This document shows positions 7,700 through 16,242 of a stretch of 64,000 bases of DNA, in pieces. Positions within the stretch are counted from its first letter, which is position 1; each line of letters begins with the position of its first letter. The notes beneath the pieces are model-generated. The model worked only from the letters and a program-made list of their open reading frames with translations, ran no database searches and was not told the origin of the DNA. The DNA is from AP-15 sp963702685 (GTDB taxonomy: Bacteria > Pseudomonadota > Alphaproteobacteria > ATCC43930 > CGMCC-115725), in NCBI GenBank assembly GCA_963702685.1, contig CAVPDQ010000006.1, forward strand, positions 124,001 through 188,000. The letters are read 5' to 3'. The position numbers and the translations under genes are program-made.

Positions 7700-9124
7700 G
7701 TGGAATACCTCAGCACACGCAGCATTCGGCCGCAGCCGAGCCCGCTCGGGTTCTGCGACGTGCTGCTGAAGGGCCTCGCCGAAGATGGCGGGCTTTTTGT
7801 GCCGGATGAGCTGCCGGTGCTCGACGACGCAACCGTTCGCGGTTTTGCCGGCCTGCCCTATGCCGCGCTGGCCGCGAGGGTGGTCGGGCTGTTCGCGGGC
7901 GACGACTTTGCCGCGGCGGAGCTCCACAGCCTTGCAACCGCGGCCTATCGCGAGTTCCGCCACGCTGCGGTGGCGCCGCTGGTTCAGCTCGATGAGCGGT
8001 TGTGGCTGATGGAGCTGTTTCACGGCCCGACCCTCGCGTTCAAGGACCTCGCCTTGCAGCTCGTCGGGCGGCTGTTCGATATGGCGTTGGCGCGACGGCA
8101 GGAGCATGCCACGGTCATTGCCGCGACCTCGGGCGACACCGGCTCGGCCGCGATTGCCGCCTGCGGCGACCGCAATGCGATCGACATCTTCGTGCTCTAC
8201 CCGCACGGCCGGGTGTCCGAGGTGCAGCGCCGGCAGATGACGACAGCCGAGGCGCCAAACGCGCACGCGATCGCCATCGAGGGCACCTTCGACGATTGCC
8301 AGGATCTGGTCAAAGCGCTGTTCGCCGACATCGAGCTGCGCGCGAGGCTCAATTTCGCCGCGGTCAATTCGATCAACTGGGCGCGTATCGCCGCCCAGAC
8401 GGTTTACTACTTCGCCGCCGCCACGGCGCTCGGCGGCCCGGCGCGGCCGGTGTCGTTCAGCGTGCCGACCGGCAATTTCGGCAATGTCTATGCCGGGCAC
8501 GTCGCGCGCCGCATGGGTCTCCCGATCGAGCGGCTGGCAATCGGCACCAACAGAAACGATATCCTCGCCCGTTATCTGGCGACCGGCGAGATGAGCGTGG
8601 CGGCGGTCGAGCCGAGCTCGAGCCCGAGCATGGACATCCAGGTGGCGAGCAACTTCGAACGGCTGCTGTTTGAGCTGAAAGGCCGCAACGGGGCTGGCGT
8701 CGCCAAGGCGGTCGGGACTTTCCGGCGCACCGGAACGTTGCCTGAAGACGGCCAGGCGTGGCGCGCGGCGCGCGGCTTGTTTTCCGGCTATCGGGTGGAC
8801 GACACTCTAACCATGCGCACGATCGCCGAAACCCATGCCCGCACCGGTATCCTGATCGATCCTCATACCGCGGTCGCGGTTGCCGCCGCCCGCGCCGAAA
8901 TCGCCGATGCCCCCGAAGGCGCACCGATGATCGCGCTGGCTTGCGCTCACCCGGCGAAATTCCCCGACGCGGTCGAGCGCGCAACCGGCATTCGCCCGGC
9001 GTTGCCGCCCGTTGCCGGCGATCTCTTCGAGCGGCGCGAGCGGGTCACCGTGCTGCCGAACGATCTCGGCGCAGTCGGAAGCTTTATTTGCGCGCAGGCG
9101 CGCCGTGCCCGGAGAACAACATGA
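7700..9124 (+). CDS. thrC: Threonine synthase
   Basis: A 474-residue PLP enzyme converting O-phosphohomoserine to threonine. The start EYLSTRS, the cofactor lysine in HGPTLAFKDLALQ (about Lys115), the phosphate-binding SGDTGSAA loop, and the long-form signatures VNSINWARIAAQ and VPTGNFGNVYAG are all present. The length fits the longer class seen in proteobacteria and yeast. GTG 7700 is the start. The stop overlaps the ATG of the M16 peptidase gene (ATGA), so the two genes are co-translated, an arrangement common in alphaproteobacteria. Confidence 0.96.
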   Translation: MEYLSTRSIRPQPSPLGFCDVLLKGLAEDGGLFVPDELPVLDDATVRGFAGLPYAALAARVVGLFAGDDFAAAELHSLATAAYREFRHAAVAPLVQLDERLWLMELFHGPTLAFKDLALQLVGRLFDMALARRQEHATVIAATSGDTGSAAIAACGDRNAIDIFVLYPHGRVSEVQRRQMTTAEAPNAHAIAIEGTFDDCQDLVKALFADIELRARLNFAAVNSINWARIAAQTVYYFAAATALGGPARPVSFSVPTGNFGNVYAGHVARRMGLPIERLAIGTNRNDILARYLATGEMSVAAVEPSSSPSMDIQVASNFERLLFELKGRNGAGVAKAVGTFRRTGTLPEDGQAWRAARGLFSGYRVDDTLTMRTIAETHARTGILIDPHTAVAVAAARAEIADAPEGAPMIALACAHPAKFPDAVERATGIRPALPPVAGDLFERRERVTVLPNDLGAVGSFICAQARRARRTT

Positions 9125-10380
9125 CCGCACGCGTTTCAACCTTGAAGAACGGGCTGCGCATCGCCACCGACCGGGTCGACACCGTCGACACGGTCTCGCT
9201 TGGCATTTGGGTCGATGTCGGCACCCGCCACGAGCCGGGGGAGATCAATGGTGCTGCGCATTTTCTCGAGCATATGGCGTTCAAGGGTACCGCGCGGCGC
9301 AGCGCGCTCGCTATTGCCGAAGAAATCGAGGCGGTCGGCGGTCATCTCAACGCCTACACCTCGCGCGAGAGCACCGCGTACTACGCCAAAGTGCTGAAGG
9401 AGGATGTTCCGCTCGCGCTCGATATCCTCGCCGACATCCTGCAGAACTCGACCTTCGAGCCCGACGAGCTCGAGCGCGAGCGCACCGTGATCTTGCAGGA
9501 GATCGGCCAAGCCAACGACACGCCCGACGACATCATCTTCGACAATTTCCAGGAATGCGCCTATCCCGACCAGCCGATGGGCCGCCCGGTGCTGGGACGC
9601 CCAGAAATCATCCGGCGGCTCGGCCGTGAGGCGATCATCGGCTATCTGCGCGGACATTACAGCGCCTCGCGCATGGTGTTGACGGCCTCGGGAAATCTCG
9701 ACCACGACCACGTGGCGGCCCTCGCCGAAAAGCTGCTCTCGGACCTTCCGGCCGAGCTGCCGCTGACGACCGAGCCGGCGCGCTACGAGGGCGGCGACCG
9801 GCGCGAGGCGCGCGATCTCGAGCAGCTGCATCTGGTGTTGGGCTTCCCCGGCCCGGTGCTCGGCGATCCGGACTATTTTGCTGCGGCGGTGCTGTCGACG
9901 GCGTTCGGCGGCGGCATGTCGTCGCGCCTCTTCCAGCAGATCCGCGAGAAAAAGGGTCTCGTCTACGCGATCCATTCGTTTGTCCACAGCTACCGCGATA
10001 CCGGCCTCTTCGGCATCTATGCAGGCACTGGCGAGGAAGAGGCGGCGGAATTGGTGCCGGCGTTGTGCGACGAGGCGATGCGGCTCCAGGACGGATTGAC
10101 CCCGGTCGAGCTCGCGCGGGCGAAGACCCAGATGAAGGCGGGGCTGTTGATGTCGCTCGAAAGCACCTCGGCCCGGTGCGAGCAATTGGCGCAGCACCTG
10201 CTGATCCACGGCACACCGTTCGACCCGCCGGAAATCGTGCGCCAGATCGAGGCGGTCGACGATGCCGCGATCGGGCGCATCGTCGCCGGCTGGCGCACGG
10301 CGCCGCCGACCTTGGCCGCGATCGGGCCGCTCGCCAGGCTCGAGGAATTCGACCGCGTGCGCGCGCGGCTCGCCGCCTGA
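9121..10380 (+). CDS. M16 family zinc metallopeptidase (processing peptidase-like)
   Basis: A 419-residue insulinase/mitochondrial processing peptidase-type protein. The inverted zinc motif H47-F-L-E50-H51 is seen in GAAHFLEHMAFKGT, with the distal Glu provided by the ERERTVILQEI segment. The second homologous half contains the typical GMSSRLFQQIREKKGLVYAI. It starts at ATG 9121, overlapping the thrC stop by four bases. The alphaproteobacterial group is the bacterial relative of the mitochondrial processing peptidase beta subunit. The native substrate is not known. A GNAT acetyltransferase gene follows eight bases later in the same operon. Confidence 0.93.
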   Translation: MTARVSTLKNGLRIATDRVDTVDTVSLGIWVDVGTRHEPGEINGAAHFLEHMAFKGTARRSALAIAEEIEAVGGHLNAYTSRESTAYYAKVLKEDVPLALDILADILQNSTFEPDELERERTVILQEIGQANDTPDDIIFDNFQECAYPDQPMGRPVLGRPEIIRRLGREAIIGYLRGHYSASRMVLTASGNLDHDHVAALAEKLLSDLPAELPLTTEPARYEGGDRREARDLEQLHLVLGFPGPVLGDPDYFAAAVLSTAFGGGMSSRLFQQIREKKGLVYAIHSFVHSYRDTGLFGIYAGTGEEEAAELVPALCDEAMRLQDGLTPVELARAKTQMKAGLLMSLESTSARCEQLAQHLLIHGTPFDPPEIVRQIEAVDDAAIGRIVAGWRTAPPTLAAIGPLARLEEFDRVRARLAA

Positions 10381-10388
10381 CGACTGCG

Positions 10389-11000
10389 ATGGCGCCGCAG
10401 CGCAAATCGTTTCCGCGCCTCTTTCTTGCTCGCGCGGACCCGTTCCGGCTCACCGGCGAGCGCGTGTTTTTGCGCCTGCCCGAGCGCGGCGACTATGAGG
10501 CCTGGGCGAGCCTGCGCGCGGGCTCGCGCAATTTTCTGGTGCCGTGGGAGCCGATCTGGCCGCCCGACGCTCTGTCGCGCGCGAATTTCCGCGCCCGCAT
10601 CGCCCGCTACACCGAGGATTGGCGCACCGACCAAGCGTATAATTTCTTTATTTATTCCCACGACGAGGCGCTCCTCGGCGGGATCGGCTTGTCGAATGTG
10701 CGACGCGGCGTGTCGGAGACGGCGAGCCTCGGCTATTGGGTCGGCGAGCCCCATGCCCGCCAAGGCTACATGACGGCGGCCTTGCCGCTGGTCCTCGATT
10801 TCGCCTTCGAGCGGCTGCGCCTGCACCGGGTCGAGGCCGCTTGCCTGCCGACCAACATGCCGAGCCGCGCGCTATTGGTGCGCGCCGGCTTTCAGCAGGA
10901 AGGCTACGCCCGCCAATACCTCTGCATCGAAGCCAAATGGCAGGACCACTTGCTGTTCGCGATCTTGCAGCAAGACCCGCGCGGCCAGCCGAGCAAATAG
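10389..11000 (+). CDS. GNAT family N-acetyltransferase, RimJ-like
   Basis: A 203-residue acetyltransferase of the RimJ/RimL subgroup, which acetylates N-terminal amino groups of ribosomal or other proteins. The GNAT core is seen in LGGIGLSNVRRG, SLGYWVGEPHARQGYMTAAL (acetyl-CoA pyrophosphate loop) and NMPSRALLVRAGFQQEGYAR. It starts at ATG 10389, eight bases after the M16 peptidase stop, making a thrC-M16-GNAT operon. The stop lies two bases from the convergent yqgE stop. Confidence 0.9.
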   Translation: MAPQRKSFPRLFLARADPFRLTGERVFLRLPERGDYEAWASLRAGSRNFLVPWEPIWPPDALSRANFRARIARYTEDWRTDQAYNFFIYSHDEALLGGIGLSNVRRGVSETASLGYWVGEPHARQGYMTAALPLVLDFAFERLRLHRVEAACLPTNMPSRALLVRAGFQQEGYARQYLCIEAKWQDHLLFAILQQDPRGQPSK

Positions 11001-11002
11001 CG

Positions 11003-11560
11003 CTAAGCGCGGCCGGCGGCGGTGGACAGCATCGACAAATCGATGCCGAGCTTGGCGAGCGCTCGTTGCCATTTGCCGTCGTGGTCGGGATCGAACACGA
11101 TCGCATCGTCGGCCGCGACCGACAGCCAGCCATTGGCCTGGATCTCGGCGTCGAGCTGGCCCGGCCCCCAGCCGGCATAGCCGAGCGCCAACAGGGACTG
11201 CCGCGGCCCCTGCCCGCGGCCGATTGCGCGCAGGATCTCGATCGTCGCGGTCACCGCGATGTTGCCTTCGACGTGGAGCGTCGCCTCCTCCTGGTAATCG
11301 GCGGTGTGCAGCACAAAGCCGCGCCCGGTTTCGACCGGCCCGCCAAAATGCACCGGGCGCGTGGCGCCGGCGCGACGCGGGCTGATCTCGAGCTGGTCGA
11401 ACAGCTCGCCCACGGTCAGCGCGCCAATCGGCTTGTTGATGATCAGGCCCATCGCCCCGGCCTCGTCGCTGTGCGCGCACATGTAAATGACCGAACGGGC
11501 AAAGCGCGGGTCTCCCATCTGCGGCATCGCCACCAGCAGCTGGCCTGCCAGCGACGTCAC
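11003..11560 (-). CDS. yqgE: YqgE/AlgH family protein (UPF0301)
   Basis: A 185-residue cytoplasmic protein of the UPF0301 family. The N-terminus TSLAGQLLVAMPQMGDPRFA, the MGLIINKPIG strand, the VHFGGPVETGRGFVLH loop and GYAGWGPGQLDAEIQANGWL are diagnostic. GTG 11560 is chosen as the start because a GGAGG lies five bases upstream and the family start aligns exactly. The role is unknown; AlgH was linked to alginate regulation in Pseudomonas. It is transcribed divergently from the peroxiredoxin gene. Confidence 0.93.
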   Translation of the reverse strand: MTSLAGQLLVAMPQMGDPRFARSVIYMCAHSDEAGAMGLIINKPIGALTVGELFDQLEISPRRAGATRPVHFGGPVETGRGFVLHTADYQEEATLHVEGNIAVTATIEILRAIGRGQGPRQSLLALGYAGWGPGQLDAEIQANGWLSVAADDAIVFDPDHDGKWQRALAKLGIDLSMLSTAAGRA

Positions 11561-11774
11561 ACCCGCCTCCGACCCTTCATCGCGCAGCCCTCCCGATTGC
11601 TGCCGGGCGACAGAACTTGCACCTCTATATACGCATCCCGACCGCAGCGGCATGTGCACGAGCCCGTGCGGTCCAATCCGATCCGGTCGAGGTCGTGGCA
11701 GCCGCTGCGTTTGCCGCGCCGGCTGCCCTGTGCTATCGCTCCGCCCGGCCAATTTTACCATCGGAGGAAAGCTC

Positions 11775-12263
11775 ATGACGATCAAAGTCGGCGACCGGCT
11801 GCCGTCGGCGACGCTGCGGCAGGTTACCGCCGAGGGACCAAAAGAGATCAGCACCGACGATTTCTTCCGCGGCAAAAAGGTGGCGCTGTTTGCCGTGCCC
11901 GGCGCCTTCACGCCGGCCTGCTCGCAGCGCCACCTGCCGGGCTTTGTCGAGCGGTCGGCCGAGATCAAGGGAAAAGGGGTGGACGAGGTTGCCTGCGTCG
12001 CGGTCAACGACGCCGCGGTTCTGACTGCCTGGGGCAAGCAGCAAAAGAGCGAGGGCAAGGTCACGATGCTGGCCGACGGCAGCGGCGAGCTCGCCCGCGC
12101 GCTCGGGCTCGAGCTCGACCTGTCGAAAGCCGGTCTCGGCGTCCGCTCGAAGCGGTACTCGATGCTGGTCGAGAACGGCGTCGTCAAATCGCTCAATGTC
12201 GAAGCGCAGCCCGGCCAGGTCGAAGCCTCCAGCGCAGAAGCGATGCTGAAGGCGCTCGCCTAG
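11775..12263 (+). CDS. Peroxiredoxin, Prx5/glutaredoxin-dependent type
   Basis: A 162-residue thiol peroxidase reducing hydrogen peroxide and alkyl hydroperoxides. The active site is VPGAFTPACSQRHLPGF, with the peroxidatic Cys at 49 and the conserved Thr at 46. The pattern PGAFTPxCS and length fit the Prx5 subgroup, in which glutaredoxin or a similar thiol is the reductant. A GGAGG ribosome site at 11763 precedes ATG 11775. A convincing intrinsic terminator follows, so it is a single-gene unit. Confidence 0.94.
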   Translation: MTIKVGDRLPSATLRQVTAEGPKEISTDDFFRGKKVALFAVPGAFTPACSQRHLPGFVERSAEIKGKGVDEVACVAVNDAAVLTAWGKQQKSEGKVTMLADGSGELARALGLELDLSKAGLGVRSKRYSMLVENGVVKSLNVEAQPGQVEASSAEAMLKALA

Positions 12264-12282
12264 CGCTGCGCCGTCCTGTTGT

Positions 12283-12317
12283 CCCTCCGCGACGGCCCCC
12301 GCGGAGGGCGCCTTTTC
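12283..12317 (+). terminator. Rho-independent terminator of the peroxiredoxin gene
   Basis: A perfect 8-bp stem CCCTCCGC/GCGGAGGG with a 10-base loop is followed by CGCCTTTTC. It lies 20 bases after the stop codon and also faces the end of the convergent dehydrogenase gene. Confidence 0.8.
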
Positions 12318-12373
12318 GGTCGCAGCGAGCGGCTCCAGGGCCGGCGGAAACGGCGCCCGGCCAATCCGCCCGG

Positions 12374-13667
12374 CTACTCTGCCGCGTTTTTGCGGCCGTA
12401 GCGGCGGACCCGCAGGTCGGCCTGCTCCTTGTGCCCCCAAAAGCGCTCGATGGCGCAGAGCCGGCTGCAATATTCGCCGACCAAGGCGCTCGCCTCCGGG
12501 CGTCTTGACCTCCTGATAGGTGCAGGTCTTCAAGAACTTGCCGACCCAGAGGCCGCCGGTGTAGCGCGCGGCACCCTTGGTCGGGAGCGTGTGGTTGGTG
12601 CCGATCACCTTGTCGCCATAGGCGACGTTGGTCTCGGGCCCGAGAAAGAGCGCGCCGTAATTTTTCAGCCGGCCGAGCCAGGCGCGCGGCTCGCGGGTCA
12701 GGACCTCGACATGCTCGGCGGCGATGCGGTCGGCTTCGGCCGCCATCTCGTCGTCGTCGGCGCAGAGGATGACCTCGCCGTAATCGCGCCAGGCGACACC
12801 GGCGACATCGGCGGTCGGCAAGACCGTCAGCTGGCGGTCGATCTCGGCAATCGTATCGTGGGCGAGCGGTTCCGAGGTGGTCAGCAGGATCGCCGGCGAG
12901 GTCGGGCCATGCTCGGCCTGGCCCAACAGGTCGGTCGCGCACATTTCGGCGTCGGCGCTGTCGTCGGCGATGACCAGGATCTCGGTCGGGCCGGCGAAAA
13001 GATCGATGCCGACCCTGCCGTAAAGCTGGCGCTTGGCTTCGGCGACATAGGCGTTGCCGGGGCCGACCAGCATGTCGACCGGCTGGAACGTCGCGGTGCC
13101 GAGCGCCATCGCCGCCACCGCCTGGACGCCGCCCAGCACGTAAATCTCGTCGGCGCCGCCCAGATGCATCGCCGCGATCGTCTCGGGATGCGGCCCGCCC
13201 TGGTTCGGCGGAGTGCAGGCGGCGATATGCCCGACCCCGGCAACCCTGGCGGTAACGATCGACATATGCGCCGAGGCGACCATCGGATAGCGCCCGCCCG
13301 GCACATAGCAGCCGACCCGCCCGACCGGGATGTGCCGGTGGCCGAGGATGACACCGGGCAGGGTCTCGACCTCGACATCCTTCAAGGCGGCGCGCTGGAT
13401 CTCGGCGAAATTGCGGATCTGCGCCTGGGCGAATTTGATGTCGTCGATCGTTTGCGGCGACACCCGGGCGACGAGGTCGTGGATTTCGGAGTCGCTGAGG
13501 CGAAAGCTCGGCGGCGACCATTTGTCGAATTTCTCCGACAATTCGCGCACCGCCAAATCGCCGCGGGTCCGCACATCGGCGATGATCCCCTCGACCGTGC
13601 CGCGGACGTTGGCGTCGGTCTCCTCCTGGGTCCCCGCCAGAGTGGCGGCCTTGATGTGTCGCGCCAT
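12374..13667 (-). pseudogene. Histidinol dehydrogenase-family enzyme (HpsN-like), frameshifted near its end
   Basis: An NAD- and zinc-dependent dehydrogenase of the HisD family. The main frame gives ARHIKAATLAGTQEE, PVGRVGCYVPGGRYPMVAS, VDMLVGPGNAYVAEAKRQL, GPTEILVIADD and LLGQAEHGP (zinc ligand region), up to KTCTYQEVKTP. The expected C-terminus (SRLCAIERFWGHKEQ then a basic tail) continues in another frame to the TAG at 12374; one extra base near 12496 explains it. The N-terminus and end resemble the sulfopropanediol dehydrogenase (HpsN) branch more than biosynthetic HisD, and no other his gene is near. ATG 13667 has GGAGG upstream. The shift may be a sequencing error. Confidence 0.85.
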
Positions 13668-13706
13668 CATCTCCTCCAACATTGCCCCGGAATTGCTCAA
13701 CGCGCG

Positions 13707-14033
13707 TCAGTCTGCGAGGCCCATTACCAAGGCCAGCGCCACATTGAGCCGAGCGATGTCCGCTGCCCCAAGGCGACCGATCCGTTGTCCGATCCGTTCT
13801 CGGCAAATCGTGACCGGCTTGTCCGCCATCACCTGCGAGCGAACTTGCAGGCCCGTCTGCGGCCCCGGCTCGATCGTGACCCGGAAATCCGCCTCCGCCA
13901 ATTCCGAGGTCATCTGGCAGATCACGATCGAGGCATGGCTCTCCGGAATGGCGTCGGACTGCACGATGACCGCCGGTCGCGGCTTGCCGTAATCGCCGGG
14001 TGCAGCAACGATCACCAGGTCACCTCGGCTCAT
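13707..14033 (-). CDS. Type II toxin, MazF/PemK family
   Basis: A 108-residue protein with the MazF start SRGDLVIVAAPGDYGKPRPAVIVQ, including the conserved GDL and KPRPAVIVQ segments, followed by the ICQMTSE strand. MazF toxins are sequence-specific mRNA endoribonucleases. ATG 14033 is inside the end of the antitoxin gene (14-base overlap), the usual coupling for such pairs. It precedes the HpsN-like gene on the same strand by 40 bases but is probably expressed from its own promoter upstream of the antitoxin. Confidence 0.87.
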   Translation of the reverse strand: MSRGDLVIVAAPGDYGKPRPAVIVQSDAIPESHASIVICQMTSELAEADFRVTIEPGPQTGLQVRSQVMADKPVTICRERIGQRIGRLGAADIARLNVALALVMGLAD

Positions 14034-14232
14034 CGGCGTCGAATTCGCAGACGGCTTCGATCCACAGGAGCGCGTCTCTCTCGCTGGCGGGGTCCAGCTT
14101 TGCAACCTGGGCTGCGATCCGGTCGCGCACAACGGCCGAACGGGGGTCGGGCACGACGAGCCGCAATTCGCGCAAACCGTTCCGTCGGCGGCGCGCACGC
14201 ATCATCTTCATCCGTTCGGCCGGCTCGGCCAT
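14020..14232 (-). CDS. Antitoxin, MazE-like DUF3018 family
   Basis: A 70-residue protein with a basic N-terminus (RMKMMRARRRRNGLRELRLV), a VPDPRS segment typical of DUF3018 antitoxins, and an acidic C-terminal tail (LLWIEAVCEFDADEPR) that would bind the toxin. An AAGGAG site lies six bases before ATG 14232. It overlaps the MazF-like toxin gene by 14 bases. Antitoxins of this type usually repress their own operon; a suitable palindrome lies in the promoter just upstream. Confidence 0.85.
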   Translation of the reverse strand: MAEPAERMKMMRARRRRNGLRELRLVVPDPRSAVVRDRIAAQVAKLDPASERDALLWIEAVCEFDADEPR

Positions 14233-14263
14233 GCTGCTCTCCTTGATCGCCCTGATGCAGGAT

Positions 14264-14292
14264 AATGTAACGCGTTACGATCGGAACAGCAA
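14264..14292 (-). promoter_or_regulatory. Promoter with overlapping palindromic operator for the toxin-antitoxin pair
   Basis: Read on the minus strand: TTGCTG (14287-14292), a 17-base spacer, then TACATT (14264-14269). A perfect 12-base palindrome GTAACGCGTTAC (14267-14278) spans the spacer and the -10 box, where a bound antitoxin would block RNA polymerase. The -35 and -10 elements are partial matches to consensus. Confidence 0.5.
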
Positions 14293-14401
14293 TGGCCGGT
14301 CGCAGGGCGCGAGCGCGAGATCGGCACGCAGGAGGTGGTGCCGCGGCAGGATAGACAATTTCCTCATCTGATGACCATGCCGAGGATCAGATCGCGCCGC
14401 C

Positions 14402-15382
14402 TCATTCGATGACCTCATCGGCTCGCGCCAGCAACGAGGGCGGCACCGTTATCCCGAGCGCCTTTGCGGTCTTCAGGTTGATCACCAGCTCGAACCGGGT
14501 CGGTTGCTCGACCGGCAAATCGGCCGGCTTGGCGCCCTTCAGGATCTTTCCGGCGTAAATGCCGAGCTGGCGAAAGTCAGCCGTGAAGCTTGCTCCATAG
14601 CTGATCAGGCCGCCGGAAGCGGCAAACTCGCGCCACGCATAGATCGCTGGAACGGCATGGCGCGATGCCAACGCCACGAGCTGCTCGCGCCGGCTGTTTA
14701 AGAACGGATCACTGCCGACGAGGAGCGCACCGACGTGCAGTTGGACGAGGGTTGCGAACGCGGCGTCAATCTCGCTTTCATCGCTGGCCTTAAGGATAGG
14801 GAGCTGCAGCCCCTTTGCGCGCGCCGCTTCCTGGACGTCTCGCATGACGCGGTCAGTCTCCGGGAGTTTCGGGTTAACCAGCAGGGCGATCACCTTGGCC
14901 TGGGGGACCAGCTCGGACAGCAGTTCGAGCCGCTTGGGATTCAGGTCGGCGACCAGGAAGCTGACCCCCGTAAGGTTGCCGCCCGGCCGAGCGAGACTGG
15001 CGACCAGACCCGTCGCCACCGGATCGTCGCCGCTCGCGAAGACGATCGGGATCGTCGAGGTGGCGCGTTTCGCCGCTTGTGCCGCAGGGGGGCCGCCGCT
15101 TGCCACGATCAAATCGACGCTGCGGCCGACGAGCTCGGCGGCTAATGCGGGCAGCCGATCATAGCTGCCCTCCGCCCAGCGGTATTCGATCGCGACGTTT
15201 TGACCCTCGACGTAGCCGGTGTCGCTCAGCCCGTGGCGGAACGCGGCCACAAACGGAGCACTCGGGCCGGCCGAGGAGCCGCTGAGATAGCCGATCACCG
15301 GCAGCGGCTTCTTTTGCGCGCGGGCGGCGAACGGCCAGGCGATCACGCCGGCGAGTAGGGTCAAGAGATCGCGCCGCTTCAT
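14402..15382 (-). CDS. ABC transporter substrate-binding protein (COG2984 type)
   Basis: A 326-residue periplasmic binding protein. The N-terminus MKRRDLLTLLAGVIAWPFAA is a signal peptide with a twin-arginine-like start. The mature protein has PVIGYLSGSS, DLIVASGGPPAAQAAK, IPIVFASGDDPVATGLV and SLARPGGNLTGVSF, features of the tryptophan/uncharacterised substrate-binding family that is greatly expanded in alphaproteobacteria. The ligand is unknown and no permease or ATPase genes lie beside it. Its ATG overlaps the stop of the upstream SDR gene (TGATG), suggesting co-translation. Confidence 0.88.
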   Translation of the reverse strand: MKRRDLLTLLAGVIAWPFAARAQKKPLPVIGYLSGSSAGPSAPFVAAFRHGLSDTGYVEGQNVAIEYRWAEGSYDRLPALAAELVGRSVDLIVASGGPPAAQAAKRATSTIPIVFASGDDPVATGLVASLARPGGNLTGVSFLVADLNPKRLELLSELVPQAKVIALLVNPKLPETDRVMRDVQEAARAKGLQLPILKASDESEIDAAFATLVQLHVGALLVGSDPFLNSRREQLVALASRHAVPAIYAWREFAASGGLISYGASFTADFRQLGIYAGKILKGAKPADLPVEQPTRFELVINLKTAKALGITVPPSLLARADEVIE

Positions 15383-16131
15383 CACCACGCGGTCCAGCCG
15401 CCGTCGACCAGGAGGCTCGACCCGGTGACCAGCGCGGCGGCCGGCGAGGCGAGAAACACCACGGCCTGCGCGACCTCCTCGACGGTGCCGAGGCGGCCCA
15501 AGGGAATGCGGTCGAGCACCCATCGGCGGAACGCCGGGTCGGCGAAGAAAGGGCGGGTCAGCGGCGTGTCGATAAAGGTTGGCGCGATCGACACGACGCG
15601 CACATTTTTGGGCGCCAATTCGACCGCCATCGCCTTCGTCAGCCCCTCGACCGCGTGCTTGGTCATCACATAAACGGCGCGGTCGCGCTCGCTGCCGACA
15701 TGCCCCATCTGCGAGGACATGTTGACGATAACCCCGCCCGCATTGTTCGCAACCATCAGCCGTGCGGCTGCCTGCGCCACCAGAAACGCCGCACGGACGT
15801 TGAGGCTCAAGAGCCGGTCGAGGGTTTCCTCGTCAACCTCGAGAAACGGCTGCGGGCGGTTGAGCCCGGCATTGTTTATGAGGATGTCGAGCCGGCCGAG
15901 CCCGGCAAACGCGGCCCGCAGCGCAGGGCTGTCGGTTACATCGAGCAGCAATGCCCGCGCCCGGCCGCCCTGCTGCGCGATCTCGGCGGCGACCTCGTCG
16001 AGCTGGCTCGCCGTGCGGCTGACCAGCACCAATTCGGCGCCCGAGGCGGCAAGGGCCAGCGCCACCGCACGGCCGATCCCGCGCCCGGCGCCGGTGACTA
16101 GCGCGATCTTGCCGTCGAGCCGGATGTCCAT
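15382..16131 (-). CDS. SDR family oxidoreductase
   Basis: A 249-residue classical short-chain dehydrogenase. The cofactor motif is TGAGRGIG; NNAG, the catalytic Ser (NMSSQMG) and Y-x3-K (YVMTKHAVEG) follow, and the protein ends LLVDGGWTAW as in the gluconate/3-oxoacyl reductase groups. A preference for NAD or NADP cannot be told reliably. AGGAAG precedes ATG 16131; the longer in-frame start at 16170 is less likely. It is transcribed divergently from the lipoyl-hydrolase gene and is coupled to the downstream substrate-binding protein gene. Confidence 0.92.
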   Translation of the reverse strand: MDIRLDGKIALVTGAGRGIGRAVALALAASGAELVLVSRTASQLDEVAAEIAQQGGRARALLLDVTDSPALRAAFAGLGRLDILINNAGLNRPQPFLEVDEETLDRLLSLNVRAAFLVAQAAARLMVANNAGGVIVNMSSQMGHVGSERDRAVYVMTKHAVEGLTKAMAVELAPKNVRVVSIAPTFIDTPLTRPFFADPAFRRWVLDRIPLGRLGTVEEVAQAVVFLASPAAALVTGSSLLVDGGWTAW

Positions 16132-16242
16132 TGCTTCCTGCCGTCGCGATGCTGCCCTGTCGGCGATCAAAGATCATAATTCGCCGGGCCGGCAAATTGG
16201 ATTAGAGCTTTGCCGGGCAGCACGGCGGAAGGAGGCTCGGCA

